From contig JANMTS010000148.1 in assembly GCA_031390755.1 (NCBI GenBank), positions 1 through 64,000 on the forward strand: 64,000 nucleotides of DNA, written 5' to 3'. Shown one piece after another: positions 25,607 to 34,128 of this stretch (the stretch's first letter is position 1; every line of letters starts with the position of its first letter). The stretch comes from DATMER01 sp031390755. GTDB taxonomy: Bacteria > Acidobacteriota > Thermoanaerobaculia > Multivoradales > UBA5704. A program made the translations under genes and the position numbers. The notes under the pieces are model-generated. The model searched no databases. It was not told where the DNA came from and was given only the letters and a program-made list of their open reading frames with translations.

Positions 25607-28006
25607 GTGAGAATCCCTTTCCGCCTCGACCGCTACATCCTTGGTGAGATTCTCGGGCCTCTCGGTCTGGGTTTCCTAGTCTATACGTTCCTCCTCCTCA
25701 TCCGGTTCCTGTTCCAGTCCGCCGAGATGATCATCCGCCGGGGTCTCCCGGCGTCGACCGTCGGCGAGTTGCTGATGCTGACGCTACCGAACATCGTGGT
25801 GCTGACGCTGCCCATGTCCCTCCTGTTCGGCATCCTGATCGCCGTGGGGCGTCTGTCGTCAGACAGCGAGCTGGTTGCCATGCGCTCGTCCGGCATCAGC
25901 CTGCTGACCCTCTATCGGCCGATCCTCTTCCTGTCGGCGGCCTTCACGGTCCTCAACACTCTGCTCATGGTCTACGCCCTTCCTTGGGGCAACCATGCTC
26001 TTCAACAGCTCCGGCTGGAGATCACGACGAAGAGCATTTCCCAACAGGTGCAGCCACGGGTTTTCTATGAAGAGTGGGAGGGAAAGGTTCTCTACGTCTT
26101 CGAGACACCGCCGGGCGAGGACCGCTGGAAGGGAGTCTTCCTGGCCGAGTCGATCCCGTCGTCGGAGGACAACGAGATCACGATCGCCGACTGGGGCGAG
26201 GTGCGAGTGGAACCGGACGGCGAGCGCGTCGTGCTCCGCCTCTACAACGCGGTCCGGCACAAGGTGAATCTGAACTCACCTGACCGCTATGAGGTCAGCC
26301 GGCACCGGAAGCTCGACCTCATTCTCGAGGAGCAGTTCACCTCCGAGCAGAAGGCCAAGATCTCGGTATCGAAGAGCATCCGCGAATTGACGCTGACGGA
26401 GCTGAGCCAGCTCGCCGGTGACCCCACGGCTTCAGCCGAGCAAAGGAACCTGGCTCGGGTCGAGATCCAGAAAAAGTTCTCCATCCCTGCTGCGTGCCTC
26501 GTCTTCGGCCTCTTTGCCCTTCCCCTGGGCATCAACAACCGACGAGGTGGAAAGGCTTCGGGCTTCGCCCTCTCGATAGGAGTGATCCTTCTCTACTACG
26601 TCTTGCTGAGCAACGGCGAGGAGGCCGCTCGCTACGGCAAGTTGCCGGGTTGGGTGGCGATGTGGGCTCCGAATGTGCTGCTCGCCGCATGTGGATTCTT
26701 CCTTCTCGTGCGACGCAACCAGGATAAGAGTCTCCTCCTCACCCGACTCGATCGATGGGTTCGCCAGGATGTTTGGCGCGGCCTTCTCCTTCTCAAAGGG
26801 CGCCGCCAAGCCCGCACCCAGGCCCGGACGGACAACCAGGTCGAACGGACGGCTCAGCCTGAGAAGAAGCAGAAAGGCCGCCCCGAGTTGGTGTTGCTCC
26901 TCCCCCGCTTGCGCCTGGCCTTCCCCAACCTGCTGGATCGATATGTCGCAAGGCTTTTCTCCATGGTCTTCGGACTGGTCGTCATGTCGGGGATTTCGCT
27001 CTTCGTGATCTTTGACCTCAGCGAGACGATCGATGAGATCCTCAAGAACAAGGTCGCGACGGGGCTGGTCCTCAACTACTACAAATACACCTCGCTCCAG
27101 ATGTTCTACGACATCGCCCCAGTCGTGGTGCTTGTGACGACGCTCATGACCTTCAGTCTTCTGGGCAGGACGAACGAGATCACTGCCTGCAAGGCCCTCG
27201 GGATGAGCCTCTATCGGCTCGCCCTGCCGGCTCTGGCGGCAGCCCTGGTCGTCACGCTCTTCTGTGGTTACCTGGAGTCGTCGGTGTTGCCCGCGTCCAA
27301 CGCCAAGGTGGCTCAGCTCAAGGATCGCATCCGGGGCAGCTCGACCGTCCGCACTTACCGCCGGGCGGATCGCCAGTGGCTCTTCGGACAAGGCCGGTAT
27401 ATCTACAACTACCTTCACTATGACCCTCAGCAGCAAAGCCTGCAGCGGCTGCAAGTCTTCGACTTCGACGAGAGCCATCGGCTTTCACGGCGGCTTGTCG
27501 CCGATTCGGCCAGATACCTGGGCGAGGTCTGGGAGTTCTCGAACGGCTGGGCACGCTCGTATCGAGGAGTGGAGGTCACGGACTACCAGCGCTTCAATGA
27601 ATCGCGGATCGTCCGCTATCCGGAGACGCCCAATTACTTCGAGTCGGAGATTCGCCCTCCCGAGCAGATGCGCTACAGCGAGCTCAAGGATTACATCGGG
27701 GAGTTGCGTGACAGTGGACAGCCGGTTCCAGAGCTACAGGTCCGCCTGGAAAACAAGGTCGCCTTCCCGGTCGTGTCTCTGGTGATGGCGCTCGTAGCTC
27801 TTCCCTTCGCCTTTCGGCTCGGTCGGCAAGGCGCGCTCTACGGATTGGGCATCTCAGTGGTACTCGGCATGGTGTTCCTGGGGATCTTTGCGTTCTTCAC
27901 AACCCTCGGCGAAGCAGGCGCCTTGCCTCCGATTGTGGCCGTTTGGAGTCCAAGTGTCGTCTTCGGAATCCTCTCGATCTATCTCTTCCTGGGTGTGCGG
28001 ACCTAG
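25607..28006 (+). CDS. LptF-LptG fusion permease for LPS export
   Basis: 799 residues from the GTG at 25607, twice the length of one YjgP/YjgQ protein. Half 1 (about 1-390): DRYILGEILGPLGLGFLVY, four-plus membrane helices, an ISVSKSIRELTLTELSQL coupling region and FGLFALPLGINNRRGGKASGF. A charged linker (about 395-435) joins to half 2, which begins LDRYVARLFSMVFGLVVMSG and repeats the pattern, ending FRLGRQGALYGLGISVVLGMVF. Both halves carry their own periplasmic beta-jellyroll. It should pair with LptB (12884-13729) and the LptC-LptA protein. The promoter places TATAAT across the upstream ATG, which argues against 25598 as the start. Confidence 0.92.
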   Translation: MRIPFRLDRYILGEILGPLGLGFLVYTFLLLIRFLFQSAEMIIRRGLPASTVGELLMLTLPNIVVLTLPMSLLFGILIAVGRLSSDSELVAMRSSGISLLTLYRPILFLSAAFTVLNTLLMVYALPWGNHALQQLRLEITTKSISQQVQPRVFYEEWEGKVLYVFETPPGEDRWKGVFLAESIPSSEDNEITIADWGEVRVEPDGERVVLRLYNAVRHKVNLNSPDRYEVSRHRKLDLILEEQFTSEQKAKISVSKSIRELTLTELSQLAGDPTASAEQRNLARVEIQKKFSIPAACLVFGLFALPLGINNRRGGKASGFALSIGVILLYYVLLSNGEEAARYGKLPGWVAMWAPNVLLAACGFFLLVRRNQDKSLLLTRLDRWVRQDVWRGLLLLKGRRQARTQARTDNQVERTAQPEKKQKGRPELVLLLPRLRLAFPNLLDRYVARLFSMVFGLVVMSGISLFVIFDLSETIDEILKNKVATGLVLNYYKYTSLQMFYDIAPVVVLVTTLMTFSLLGRTNEITACKALGMSLYRLALPALAAALVVTLFCGYLESSVLPASNAKVAQLKDRIRGSSTVRTYRRADRQWLFGQGRYIYNYLHYDPQQQSLQRLQVFDFDESHRLSRRLVADSARYLGEVWEFSNGWARSYRGVEVTDYQRFNESRIVRYPETPNYFESEIRPPEQMRYSELKDYIGELRDSGQPVPELQVRLENKVAFPVVSLVMALVALPFAFRLGRQGALYGLGISVVLGMVFLGIFAFFTTLGEAGALPPIVAVWSPSVVFGILSIYLFLGVRT

Positions 28007-28079
28007 AAGCGGCTGAGATCCCGTCCGCAGAGGCGGGCCTTGATCCAGTCGAAGAGCACTTTGACCTTGTTGGACGGGC

Positions 28080-29279
28080 TCACCAGGTGGGCGGCTCAAA
28101 ACTCAGATCGGGGCGCGTCCGTGCCTTCCTCAGAAACAGCCCCACCTGCCTTACAAGCATGGCTCCGGCCTTCTCCGCCTGGACTGCCTGCTGAAGGACG
28201 CTGAGCGCGGCGAGGGCTTCGCGATGAATGTCCCGGGATCGGAAGGTGTCGAGCATTTCGTCCACCAGGCAACGAACTTCCGAGCTTCGACCTTGAAGCG
28301 CATACACCTGAGCCAGATCAAGGGAGGCAAGAGCGGCGTCGTAGTCGAGACTCAGCTCAAGAAAGGACTGGCGCACTTCACGGAAGGCCACGGCGGCCTG
28401 CTCGTGACGGTCGAGGCCAAGTGCAACCGTTCCTTCCAGCCAGCGGAGTCGGAGAAGGTTCAACCGTTCCCCTTGTTTCAGGTAGAGCGGCCGGGTGTGG
28501 AAAAGCAGGGCGAAGGCGTCGCGAGGATACCCCGCCTCGCAGAGGGCCGAAATCAGGTTGTGCCGGGCCGACAGGAACGTCATGGGCTCGTCCTCGGGCG
28601 AGAGCAATTCGAGAGCATCCCGCAGAAGAGCGATCTCCCCTTCGAGATCACCAGACTCGCCGCAGATCATTGCCTTCTGCTTGAGGGATCGTCCCAGCAG
28701 AGCGCTCTGGCCGAGCTTGCGATGGATCGCGAGAGCCCGATCCAGAAGATCGAACGCTTCCTCGAAACGCCTCTGGTCTCGCATCAACGAGGCGTAAAGG
28801 TCGAGCACCCGAGCGGTCTCAAGAGGAGCGACCTCGGCAGTCTCCAATTGAGCCATGGCGACCTCGAACGCTTTCGTGGCTCCGGAATGGTCGGAAAGAA
28901 TCCGGCAGGCGTTGCCAAGTTGCGCCCAGGCCCGTGCGCGCAAACCCTCGATTCCCTCTGCTCCGGCCCCACCGGCAAGGCTTTCAGCGATCGCGACTGC
29001 GAGGTGGGCCCGGGCCTTGGAGAACCCGGGATCCGAGAACACGGCGCTTTGGGCTTCTTCGAGGATGACCTCGGCCAGAACGCGGCTTTGAAAGCGTGAG
29101 CTGTTCGCGACCAGGAGAAGCTGCCGAGGCAGGGGATGACGGCACAACTCGTGGAGCAGGTTCCGGGCTCGCGACTGCTCCCGCGCGACTTCCGCCTCCC
29201 GCACCAGTGTGGCCCGAAAGACGCGGTCAATGGCGTCGTCGTACGGGTCGCGACCGGACCACTCGTCCATGCCGTTCAA
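28080..29279 (-). CDS. TPR protein, partner of the adjacent sigma factor
   Basis: 399 residues, all helical. N-terminal part LLHELCRHPLPRQLLLVANSS and RFQSRVLAEVILEEAQ resembles segments in the proteins at 45700-47172 and 47169-47807; TPR-like pairs follow (FDLLDRALAIHRKLG, LLRDALELLSPED). The C-terminal HREALAAL...EKA...FLRKAR is shared with the XRE-TPR protein. Its ATG overlaps the stop of the sigma gene (ATGA), so the two are coupled. It may bind or tether the sigma factor; no enzyme motif seen. Confidence 0.8.
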   Translation of the reverse strand: MNGMDEWSGRDPYDDAIDRVFRATLVREAEVAREQSRARNLLHELCRHPLPRQLLLVANSSRFQSRVLAEVILEEAQSAVFSDPGFSKARAHLAVAIAESLAGGAGAEGIEGLRARAWAQLGNACRILSDHSGATKAFEVAMAQLETAEVAPLETARVLDLYASLMRDQRRFEEAFDLLDRALAIHRKLGQSALLGRSLKQKAMICGESGDLEGEIALLRDALELLSPEDEPMTFLSARHNLISALCEAGYPRDAFALLFHTRPLYLKQGERLNLLRLRWLEGTVALGLDRHEQAAVAFREVRQSFLELSLDYDAALASLDLAQVYALQGRSSEVRCLVDEMLDTFRSRDIHREALAALSVLQQAVQAEKAGAMLVRQVGLFLRKARTRPDLSFEPPTW

Positions 29280-29827
29280 TCCTCTTCCCGGACGAGCCTG
29301 TAGGAGACAAGCCGCCGAGTGAGCGCGGCGAGGCAGCGGGTCGTGATCTTGCTGATGCTCCCCTGGCTGTACCCAAGATGCTGAGCCAGCTCCGCAGGGT
29401 TGTACCCATGCCGGTAGCGGAGCGAAAGGATCGAGCGACAGCGCTCCGGGAGCAAGCTGAGGGCGCTGGCCAGATCCCGTCGAAGATCCGCATCCTCCTG
29501 CGTGGGAGCCAGCGGCTCCGCCATCACCTCCAAGACCGTCGAGTCGACAGCCTCATAGAGACGACGACGCTGCGCCCTCCAGTACAGCAGCGCCTTGTTG
29601 CGCAGTGTGCCGAGCAGCCAAGCCTCTGGATCTCGAATCGCCTTACGGTGGTAGACGAGAGCCAGCAGTGCCTGCTGGAGGATATCTTCGGTATCCTGGG
29701 GAGGGATGCGGTAGCGAAGGAAGAGCGCCTTGACGCGAGGGCGCACTCTTTTCAAGAAGACCTCGAGAGAGTCGTCGGTCTTGGGATGGTCCAGAGCGCT
29801 CATCTCCCGATGTTTATTCTTTAGCAC
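29276..29827 (-). CDS. ECF-like RNA polymerase sigma factor 1
   Basis: 183 residues (GTG; an ATG at 29803 is the alternative). Region 2: IPPQDTEDILQQALLALVYHRKAI and WLLGTLRNKALLYWRAQRRR; region 4: LPERCRSILSLRYRHGYNPAELAQHLGYSQGSISKITTRCL, a good HTH. Paralogous to the two sigma genes upstream at 30188-30745 and 30926-31477. Transcribed with the TPR gene at 28080-29279, which overlaps by 4 bp. Preceded by a TGGACA-17-TATCAT promoter. Target genes unknown. Confidence 0.92.
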   Translation of the reverse strand: MLKNKHREMSALDHPKTDDSLEVFLKRVRPRVKALFLRYRIPPQDTEDILQQALLALVYHRKAIRDPEAWLLGTLRNKALLYWRAQRRRLYEAVDSTVLEVMAEPLAPTQEDADLRRDLASALSLLPERCRSILSLRYRHGYNPAELAQHLGYSQGSISKITTRCLAALTRRLVSYRLVREED

Positions 29828-29832
29828 TAATG

Positions 29833-29861
29833 ATGATATCCCTTAGGAGCACTCCTGTCCA
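29833..29861 (-). promoter_or_regulatory. Promoter of sigma factor 1
   Basis: On the minus strand TGGACA, 17 bp, TATCAT; the spacer holds the palindrome GGAGTGCTCC. Transcription should begin near the GTG at 29827. The same TGGAC-17-TA layout precedes sigma genes 2 and 3. Confidence 0.5.
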
Positions 29862-29885
29862 GCCCTGATCGCGCTCAAGGGGGAT

Positions 29886-29917
29886 GGACTGGGGAACCTC
29901 GAGCGGTCCCCCAGTCC
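29886..29917 (-). terminator. Hairpin after the 36-codon peptide gene
   Basis: GGACTGGGGAACC and GGTCCCCCAGTCC pair over 13 bp (one mismatch) around TCGAGC. It begins 8 bp past the stop of the small peptide gene on the minus strand. No T-run, so possibly a 3'-end or processing hairpin. Confidence 0.5.
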
Positions 29918-29924
29918 CAAAAGA

Positions 29925-30035
29925 CTAGCCGTTGTCATCGATCCGGAGGCCAGCCTCCGTTCGGAGACTCTCCAGAAGGTCCCAGAGGGCCGAGGTGAAG
30001 GGGAAGGCTGCGACGGTGCGGTGGATGAAAGGCAT
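29925..30035 (-). CDS. 36-residue peptide gene between sigma factors
   Basis: ATG at 30035 is preceded by AAGGAG six bases upstream, one of the better ribosome sites in this window. Product: MPFIHRTVAAFPFTSALWD then LLESLRTEAGLRIDDNG, with an amphipathic helix and an acidic end. A strong hairpin follows the stop. It lies in the 360-bp gap between sigma genes 2 and 1. Could be a signal, leader or regulatory peptide; no homolog recognised. The frame is also open further upstream, but only this start has a ribosome site. Confidence 0.5.
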   Translation of the reverse strand: MPFIHRTVAAFPFTSALWDLLESLRTEAGLRIDDNG

Positions 30036-30187
30036 TGGAGGCTCCTTTTCTCTAGTGCTGCGGCATGAGGACCGCGGGCCGCCGGAAGACGGCTCCTGAC
30101 ATAGAGTTTCCGCCCGAGTGTCGCCAAAGACACCGATCCCCTGAGACCGCACCGTCGCGCGATCACTGGAGGCTGTGTAGAGCCGTG

Positions 30188-30745
30188 TCAGGCGTCTTCG
30201 TTGAGAGTCGCGCCCGGTGCATTGGGCGGCAGGAAGCCGGCGCCCAGCAGTTGCTGGGTGAGGGCAGACAGACAGCGGCGGGTGACTTTCCGGATGCTGG
30301 ACTTGCAGTACCCGGTTCTCTCCGCGGCTTCCGCGGTGCTGCAGCCGAGGCCGTAGCGGAGACGGAGCACGGACCTGCAGCGGTCCGGGAGTTGCGCCAG
30401 GAGGGCCTCCAGGTCGTACCTCAGATCGGCCTTCTCCTGGGCTGGGGCTTCGATGTCGGCAAGGAGCTCGAGGATGGCGGAGTCGACGACATCCCAGAGC
30501 CGGCTACGCTGCTTGCGCCAGTAGATGACGCAGCGATTCGAGAGGGTCGCGACAATCCAGGCCTCGGGGTTGCGGATGCTTCCCGCTTTCGAGACCATGA
30601 TGAGGAAGGTCTCCTGGAGGAGATCGTCCGCGTCTTGCGCAGGAATCTTGTAGCGAAAAAGGATCCGCTTGAGCTTCGGCTCAACCTTCTCCAGTAGCTC
30701 CTCCAGAGAGGGCTCTTCTGCCTGAGGTAAACCCGAAAATTCCAT
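30188..30745 (-). CDS. ECF-like RNA polymerase sigma factor 2
   Basis: 185 residues. Region 2: IPAQDADDLLQETFLIMVSKAGSI, WIVATLSNRCVIYWRKQRSR; region 4: LPDRCRSVLRLRYGLGCSTAEAAERTGYCKSSIRKVTRRCL. Closest to sigma 3. It has no overlapping TPR partner; the next feature downstream is the 36-codon peptide gene. No Shine-Dalgarno before the ATG. A tail of about 18 residues (GFLPPNAPGATLNEDA) ends in acidic residues as in the other two copies. Confidence 0.92.
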   Translation of the reverse strand: MEFSGLPQAEEPSLEELLEKVEPKLKRILFRYKIPAQDADDLLQETFLIMVSKAGSIRNPEAWIVATLSNRCVIYWRKQRSRLWDVVDSAILELLADIEAPAQEKADLRYDLEALLAQLPDRCRSVLRLRYGLGCSTAEAAERTGYCKSSIRKVTRRCLSALTQQLLGAGFLPPNAPGATLNEDA

Positions 30746-30776
30746 GCCAGTAGCAGCTAAGGGTGACTTGAGCTGG

Positions 30777-30805
30777 ACGGTACCAGCATTCCTCGGCTTT
30801 GTCCA
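30777..30805 (-). promoter_or_regulatory. Promoter of sigma factor 2
   Basis: TGGACA, 17 bp, TACCGT on the minus strand, about 31 bp before the ATG. The -35 matches those of sigma genes 1 and 3; the -10 is weak, so the call leans on the shared layout. Confidence 0.35.
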
Positions 30806-30860
30806 CCGGGGCGGCCAGAGGGGGCGACTCTTCGATTCTGAAGGCGGGACGTGAGCCCCT

Positions 30861-30905
30861 TTCCGAACCTGGCAATTCCGAACCTGGTACTTCCAAACCT
30901 GGTAA
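30861..30905. repeat. Three 15-bp tandem repeats
   Basis: TTCCGAACCTGGCAA is repeated three times with one or two changes per unit. Lies between sigma genes 2 and 3, in non-coding DNA; like other 9-15-bp repeats in this window it looks like recent slippage. Confidence 0.85.
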
Positions 30906-30925
30906 TGAGGCTGGGCAGGGGGTGC

Positions 30926-31477
30926 TTAGGCATCTTCTTGCGGTTCGCCCCCCACGACCTCCCGCTGGAAGCCGACGGCCAGAAGCTGCCGGGTCAGCGC
31001 CGCCAGGCAGCGGTTGGTCACCTTGCGGATGCTCGAGGTCTGGTACCCCATCTGCTCGGCCACCTCGGTGGGGCCGTAGCCGAGGCCGTAGCGCAGGCGA
31101 AGAAGCGAGCGGCACCGGGCCGAAAGACGCGAGAGCACCCGGCTCAAATCGGTGCTCAGGTCCGTCTTCTCCTGGTCGGGAGCCTGAGGCACGGCGAGAA
31201 GGTCGAGGATGGCCGTGTCGACCGACTCGCACAGACTGCCCCGCCGCTTACGCCAGTACATGATGCACTTCTTCTTCACCGTACCAATAAGCCAGCTCTC
31301 GGGACTGCGTACCTTGTCCCACTTATAGAGGAGAGTGAGCTGCGCGTCTTGCAGGATGTCCTCAGCATCTTCCGGTGGGATCTCAAAATTGCGGAGAACC
31401 CTCTCCAGGCGAGGCCTGGAGTTTTTAAGGAGATTGTTGAGCGATTCCCGCAGTTCAGGATGATCCAGAGTTGCCAT
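30926..31477 (-). CDS. ECF-like RNA polymerase sigma factor 3
   Basis: 183 residues. Region 2: IPPEDAEDILQDAQLTLLYKWDKV, WLIGTVKKKCIMYWRKRRGS; region 4: LSARCRSLLRLRYGLGYGPTEVAEQMGYQTSSIRKVTNRCL. First of three tandem paralogs read leftward. C-terminus acidic (GGEPQEDA). No separate anti-sigma gene adjoins. Promoter TGGACT-17-TAGCCT lies upstream; the divergent membrane-protein gene starts 151 bp away. Confidence 0.92.
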   Translation of the reverse strand: MATLDHPELRESLNNLLKNSRPRLERVLRNFEIPPEDAEDILQDAQLTLLYKWDKVRSPESWLIGTVKKKCIMYWRKRRGSLCESVDTAILDLLAVPQAPDQEKTDLSTDLSRVLSRLSARCRSLLRLRYGLGYGPTEVAEQMGYQTSSIRKVTNRCLAALTRQLLAVGFQREVVGGEPQEDA

Positions 31478-31509
31478 ATCGCCAGAATGTCGTCATGTCG
31501 ACTGGGGCT

Positions 31510-31538
31510 AGGCTAACACCCCGGTGGTCTCAAGTCCA
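31510..31538 (-). promoter_or_regulatory. Promoter of sigma factor 3
   Basis: TGGACT, 17 bp, TAGCCT on the minus strand, about 33 bp before the ATG. Fits the TGGACW-17-TA pattern of the other two sigma genes. Confidence 0.45.
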
Positions 31539-31627
31539 GATGAGATCCGGATCGCGAGGGAGAGTCTGGCCGCCAGCCTCGGAAAGAGTGTCGATCCGGC
31601 CTTCAGGGCTGGTAAGATGCCCGCGAA

Positions 31628-32443
31628 ATGGGCGTTTTCCTTCTCTTTCTCCTGGCGGTGAGCCTCGGCTCGCTTTCGACCCTCTATTGGATTCCCGAGG
31701 ACGACCTCGGGCGCGGCTACTTCCAGATGAACGCCCTGGTCGTCCTCGGGCTCCTGGGCCTCGCCATGGCGGTGGTCCTTCTCCACCCGTTTCAGCCCTT
31801 CGGACCGTTGCGGGTCCCTGGCGTGGCCGCGCTCACCGCCGCGCTCGGCGGTGCATTCCTGTACTACGCCGCGATCTGGCGCGAGCGCTGGTCCCTCGGC
31901 CGCTGGCCGCTGACGCTGTCCCTGCTCGGCTGCCTGGCCGCCCTCCTCCTGACCGGCACTCATGTCGTGGCTCCGCTCACGCCACTTCCCCACCGCGGTC
32001 TGCTGCTGGTCGGGAGCCTCCTGGCCTCGTCGCTGCTGCTCGGCTGGTCGCTCATCACGATGCTCCTCGGTCACTGGTATCTGGTGGCGCCGAAGCTCAC
32101 GTTCCGGCACCTGACCGCCTTCTCCTGGGTGCTGCTCGGGACGGTTCTTCTGCGCATCCTCTCGGTGGCGGCCAGCTTGATCGTGGCGGCCGGCGTGGAT
32201 GACCTCATCGAGCCTCATCCGCTCCGCGTCCTGGCCAGCTTCGGCGGCCAGGGTATCTTCTTCTGGTTCCGCATGCTCTGGGGACTCGCGATCGTCCTGC
32301 CGCTGACCGCCATGGCCCTTCACTGTGCGCGGCAGCGCTCGAACCAGTCTGCCACCGGAATCCTCTACGTCGTCGTGGTCGGCGCCTTCATCGGCGAGAT
32401 CACGGCCTTCTATCTGAGCGTGACCACGGGCGTCCCCATCTAG
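31628..32443 (+). CDS. Multi-pass membrane protein of unknown function
   Basis: 271 residues with about eight hydrophobic spans (starting VFLLFLLAVSLGSL; later LLLVGSLLASSLLLGWSLITMLL, GILYVVVVGAFIGEITAFYL). A charged His/Arg loop (LGHWYLVAPKLTFRHL) sits midway. No transporter family recognised. TAAGAT stands 9 bp before the ATG, as in other leaderless-type starts here. A zinc-ribbon membrane protein follows after 7 bp. Confidence 0.75.
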   Translation: MGVFLLFLLAVSLGSLSTLYWIPEDDLGRGYFQMNALVVLGLLGLAMAVVLLHPFQPFGPLRVPGVAALTAALGGAFLYYAAIWRERWSLGRWPLTLSLLGCLAALLLTGTHVVAPLTPLPHRGLLLVGSLLASSLLLGWSLITMLLGHWYLVAPKLTFRHLTAFSWVLLGTVLLRILSVAASLIVAAGVDDLIEPHPLRVLASFGGQGIFFWFRMLWGLAIVLPLTAMALHCARQRSNQSATGILYVVVVGAFIGEITAFYLSVTTGVPI

Positions 32444-32450
32444 ACGACGG

Positions 32451-32921
32451 ATGCGGATCCGCACTCAGTGCCGCTCCTGCGGCCTCCCCTTCACCGGGGC
32501 GCTCGCGCACGGTGTGACCGAGCTTCCCTGCCCGGGCTGCGATACGACCCGCCCGGTGGCGCAGGAAGGGTGGTCGGCGACCTCCGTGGAGGTCTGCCCG
32601 CTCTGCGAGTGCCGTCACCTGTACCGGCAGCGCGATTTCAACCGCGCCCTGGGCTGCCTGCTCGTCGTCGTGGGAGCGGCGCTCGTCCCCTGGACCTTCG
32701 GTCTCTCGCTACCGGTTTTCGGCCTGGTCGACCTGTGGCTCTACCGCCGCCTCAAAGACGCCGTGGTCTGTTACCGCTGCGACACGGTCTACCGCGACGC
32801 CGTGCCGGGGCCGCGCCACGGCGACTTCGACCTCCTCAAGCACGACGTCCTCAAGTACGGCAAGACCTGGAACGAGGAAGCCAACCAGAATCATCCCGAC
32901 CAATCGCCCGATACCCGGTAA
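32451..32921 (+). CDS. Zinc-ribbon membrane protein of unknown function
   Basis: 156 residues. Cys pairs CRSCG and CPGC, then CPLCEC and a later CYRC suggest two zinc ribbons flanking one hydrophobic hairpin (LGCLLVVVGAALVPWTFGLSLPVFGLVDLWLY). Probably cytoplasmic ribbons anchored in the membrane. Downstream of the membrane protein at 31628-32443, likely the same operon. Function unknown. Confidence 0.7.
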   Translation: MRIRTQCRSCGLPFTGALAHGVTELPCPGCDTTRPVAQEGWSATSVEVCPLCECRHLYRQRDFNRALGCLLVVVGAALVPWTFGLSLPVFGLVDLWLYRRLKDAVVCYRCDTVYRDAVPGPRHGDFDLLKHDVLKYGKTWNEEANQNHPDQSPDTR

Positions 32922-32926
32922 ATGAA

Positions 32927-32951
32927 GACGGCCGGCGCGAGGCCGGCCGTC
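32927..32951. terminator. Bidirectional hairpin between convergent genes
   Basis: GACGGCCGGC-GCGAG-GCCGGCCGTC is a perfect 10-bp stem placed between the convergent zinc-ribbon gene and metK. No T-run, but position and stability suit a terminator for both. Confidence 0.6.
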
Positions 32952-32976
32952 CGGGGCGATGGCGATCGGTTCCACC

Positions 32977-34128
32977 TCAGATTCCGGCGGCGGACCTCAA
33001 CTCGTCGACGCGGTGGGTCCGCTCCCAGGTGAAGCCCTCCTCCGAGCGGCCGAAGTGACCGTAGGCCGCCGTCGGCAGGTAGATCGGCCGGCGCAGGTCG
33101 AGGTACTCGATGATTCCACCCGAAGAGAGCGGGAAGTGGTCGCGCACCAGCCGCTCGATCTGCCGGTCGCCGATGCGGCCGGTTCCGAACGTGTCGACCC
33201 GGACCGAGACCGGCTCGACGACGCCGATCGCGTAGGCGACCTGGACCACGACGCGATCGGCGATGCCGGCCGCGGCCAGGTTCTTCGCCACGTGGCGCGC
33301 CATGTAGCAGGCCGACCGGTCGACCTTCGTCGGATCCTTCCCCGAGAAGGCGCCACCGCCGTGGCGACCATAGCCACCATAGGTGTCGACGATGATCTTG
33401 CGGCCGGTCAGACCGCAATCGCCCTGCGGACCGCCGATGACGAAGCGGCCGGTCGGATTGACGTGGTAGATCGTCCGGTCGTCCAGCAGCTCGGCCGGCA
33501 CCTCGGCCTTGATGACCGACTTGATGACGCCCTCGCGGATCTCTTCCTGAGTGGCGTCGGGCTCGTGCTGGGTGGAGATGACCACGGTGTGGACGCGCAC
33601 CGGCCGGGTCCCTTCGTACTCCACGGTGACCTGGCTCTTGCCGTCGGGGCGCAGCCAGGGCAGCTCGCCGGAGCGCCGGGCCGAAGCCAGGCGCCGGGTG
33701 AGCTGGTGGGCGAGCTGGATGGGCATCGGCATGAGCTCGGGCGTCTCGTCGCAGGCGAAACCGAACATCAGGCCCTGGTCGCCGGCGCCGCCGGTGTCCA
33801 CGCCCTGGGCGATGTCCGGCGACTGCGGGTCGATGGCCGAGAGCACCGCGCAGGTCTTGCTGTCGAAGCCGATCTCGGCGCGGGTGTAGCCGATGTCCTT
33901 GACCACGCGGCGGGCGGTGCCGGCGAAGTCCACATAGGCGCTGGTGCTGATCTCGCCCGCCAGGAAGACCATGCCGGTGGTCACCATGGTCTCACACGCC
34001 ACGCGCCCCTTGGGGTCCTGCTTCAGCACTTCGTCCAGGATCGCGTCGGAGATCTGGTCGGCCACCTTGTCCGGGTGGCCCTCCGTCACGGATTCCGACG
34101 TAAACAGATGGGCCTCACGTTCGTTCAT
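32977..34128 (-). CDS. metK: S-adenosylmethionine synthetase
   Basis: 383 residues from the ATG at 34128, which follows AGAGGTG. FTSESVTEGHPDKVADQISDAILD, GAGDQGLMFGFACDETPELMP and GGYGRHGGGAFSGKDPTKVDRS are the MetK signatures. Makes SAM from ATP and methionine. It has a 107-base leader with stable hairpins downstream of a TTGACC-17-TAGCAT promoter, which suggests regulation in the leader. Confidence 0.97.
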   Translation of the reverse strand: MNEREAHLFTSESVTEGHPDKVADQISDAILDEVLKQDPKGRVACETMVTTGMVFLAGEISTSAYVDFAGTARRVVKDIGYTRAEIGFDSKTCAVLSAIDPQSPDIAQGVDTGGAGDQGLMFGFACDETPELMPMPIQLAHQLTRRLASARRSGELPWLRPDGKSQVTVEYEGTRPVRVHTVVISTQHEPDATQEEIREGVIKSVIKAEVPAELLDDRTIYHVNPTGRFVIGGPQGDCGLTGRKIIVDTYGGYGRHGGGAFSGKDPTKVDRSACYMARHVAKNLAAAGIADRVVVQVAYAIGVVEPVSVRVDTFGTGRIGDRQIERLVRDHFPLSSGGIIEYLDLRRPIYLPTAAYGHFGRSEEGFTWERTHRVDELRSAAGI

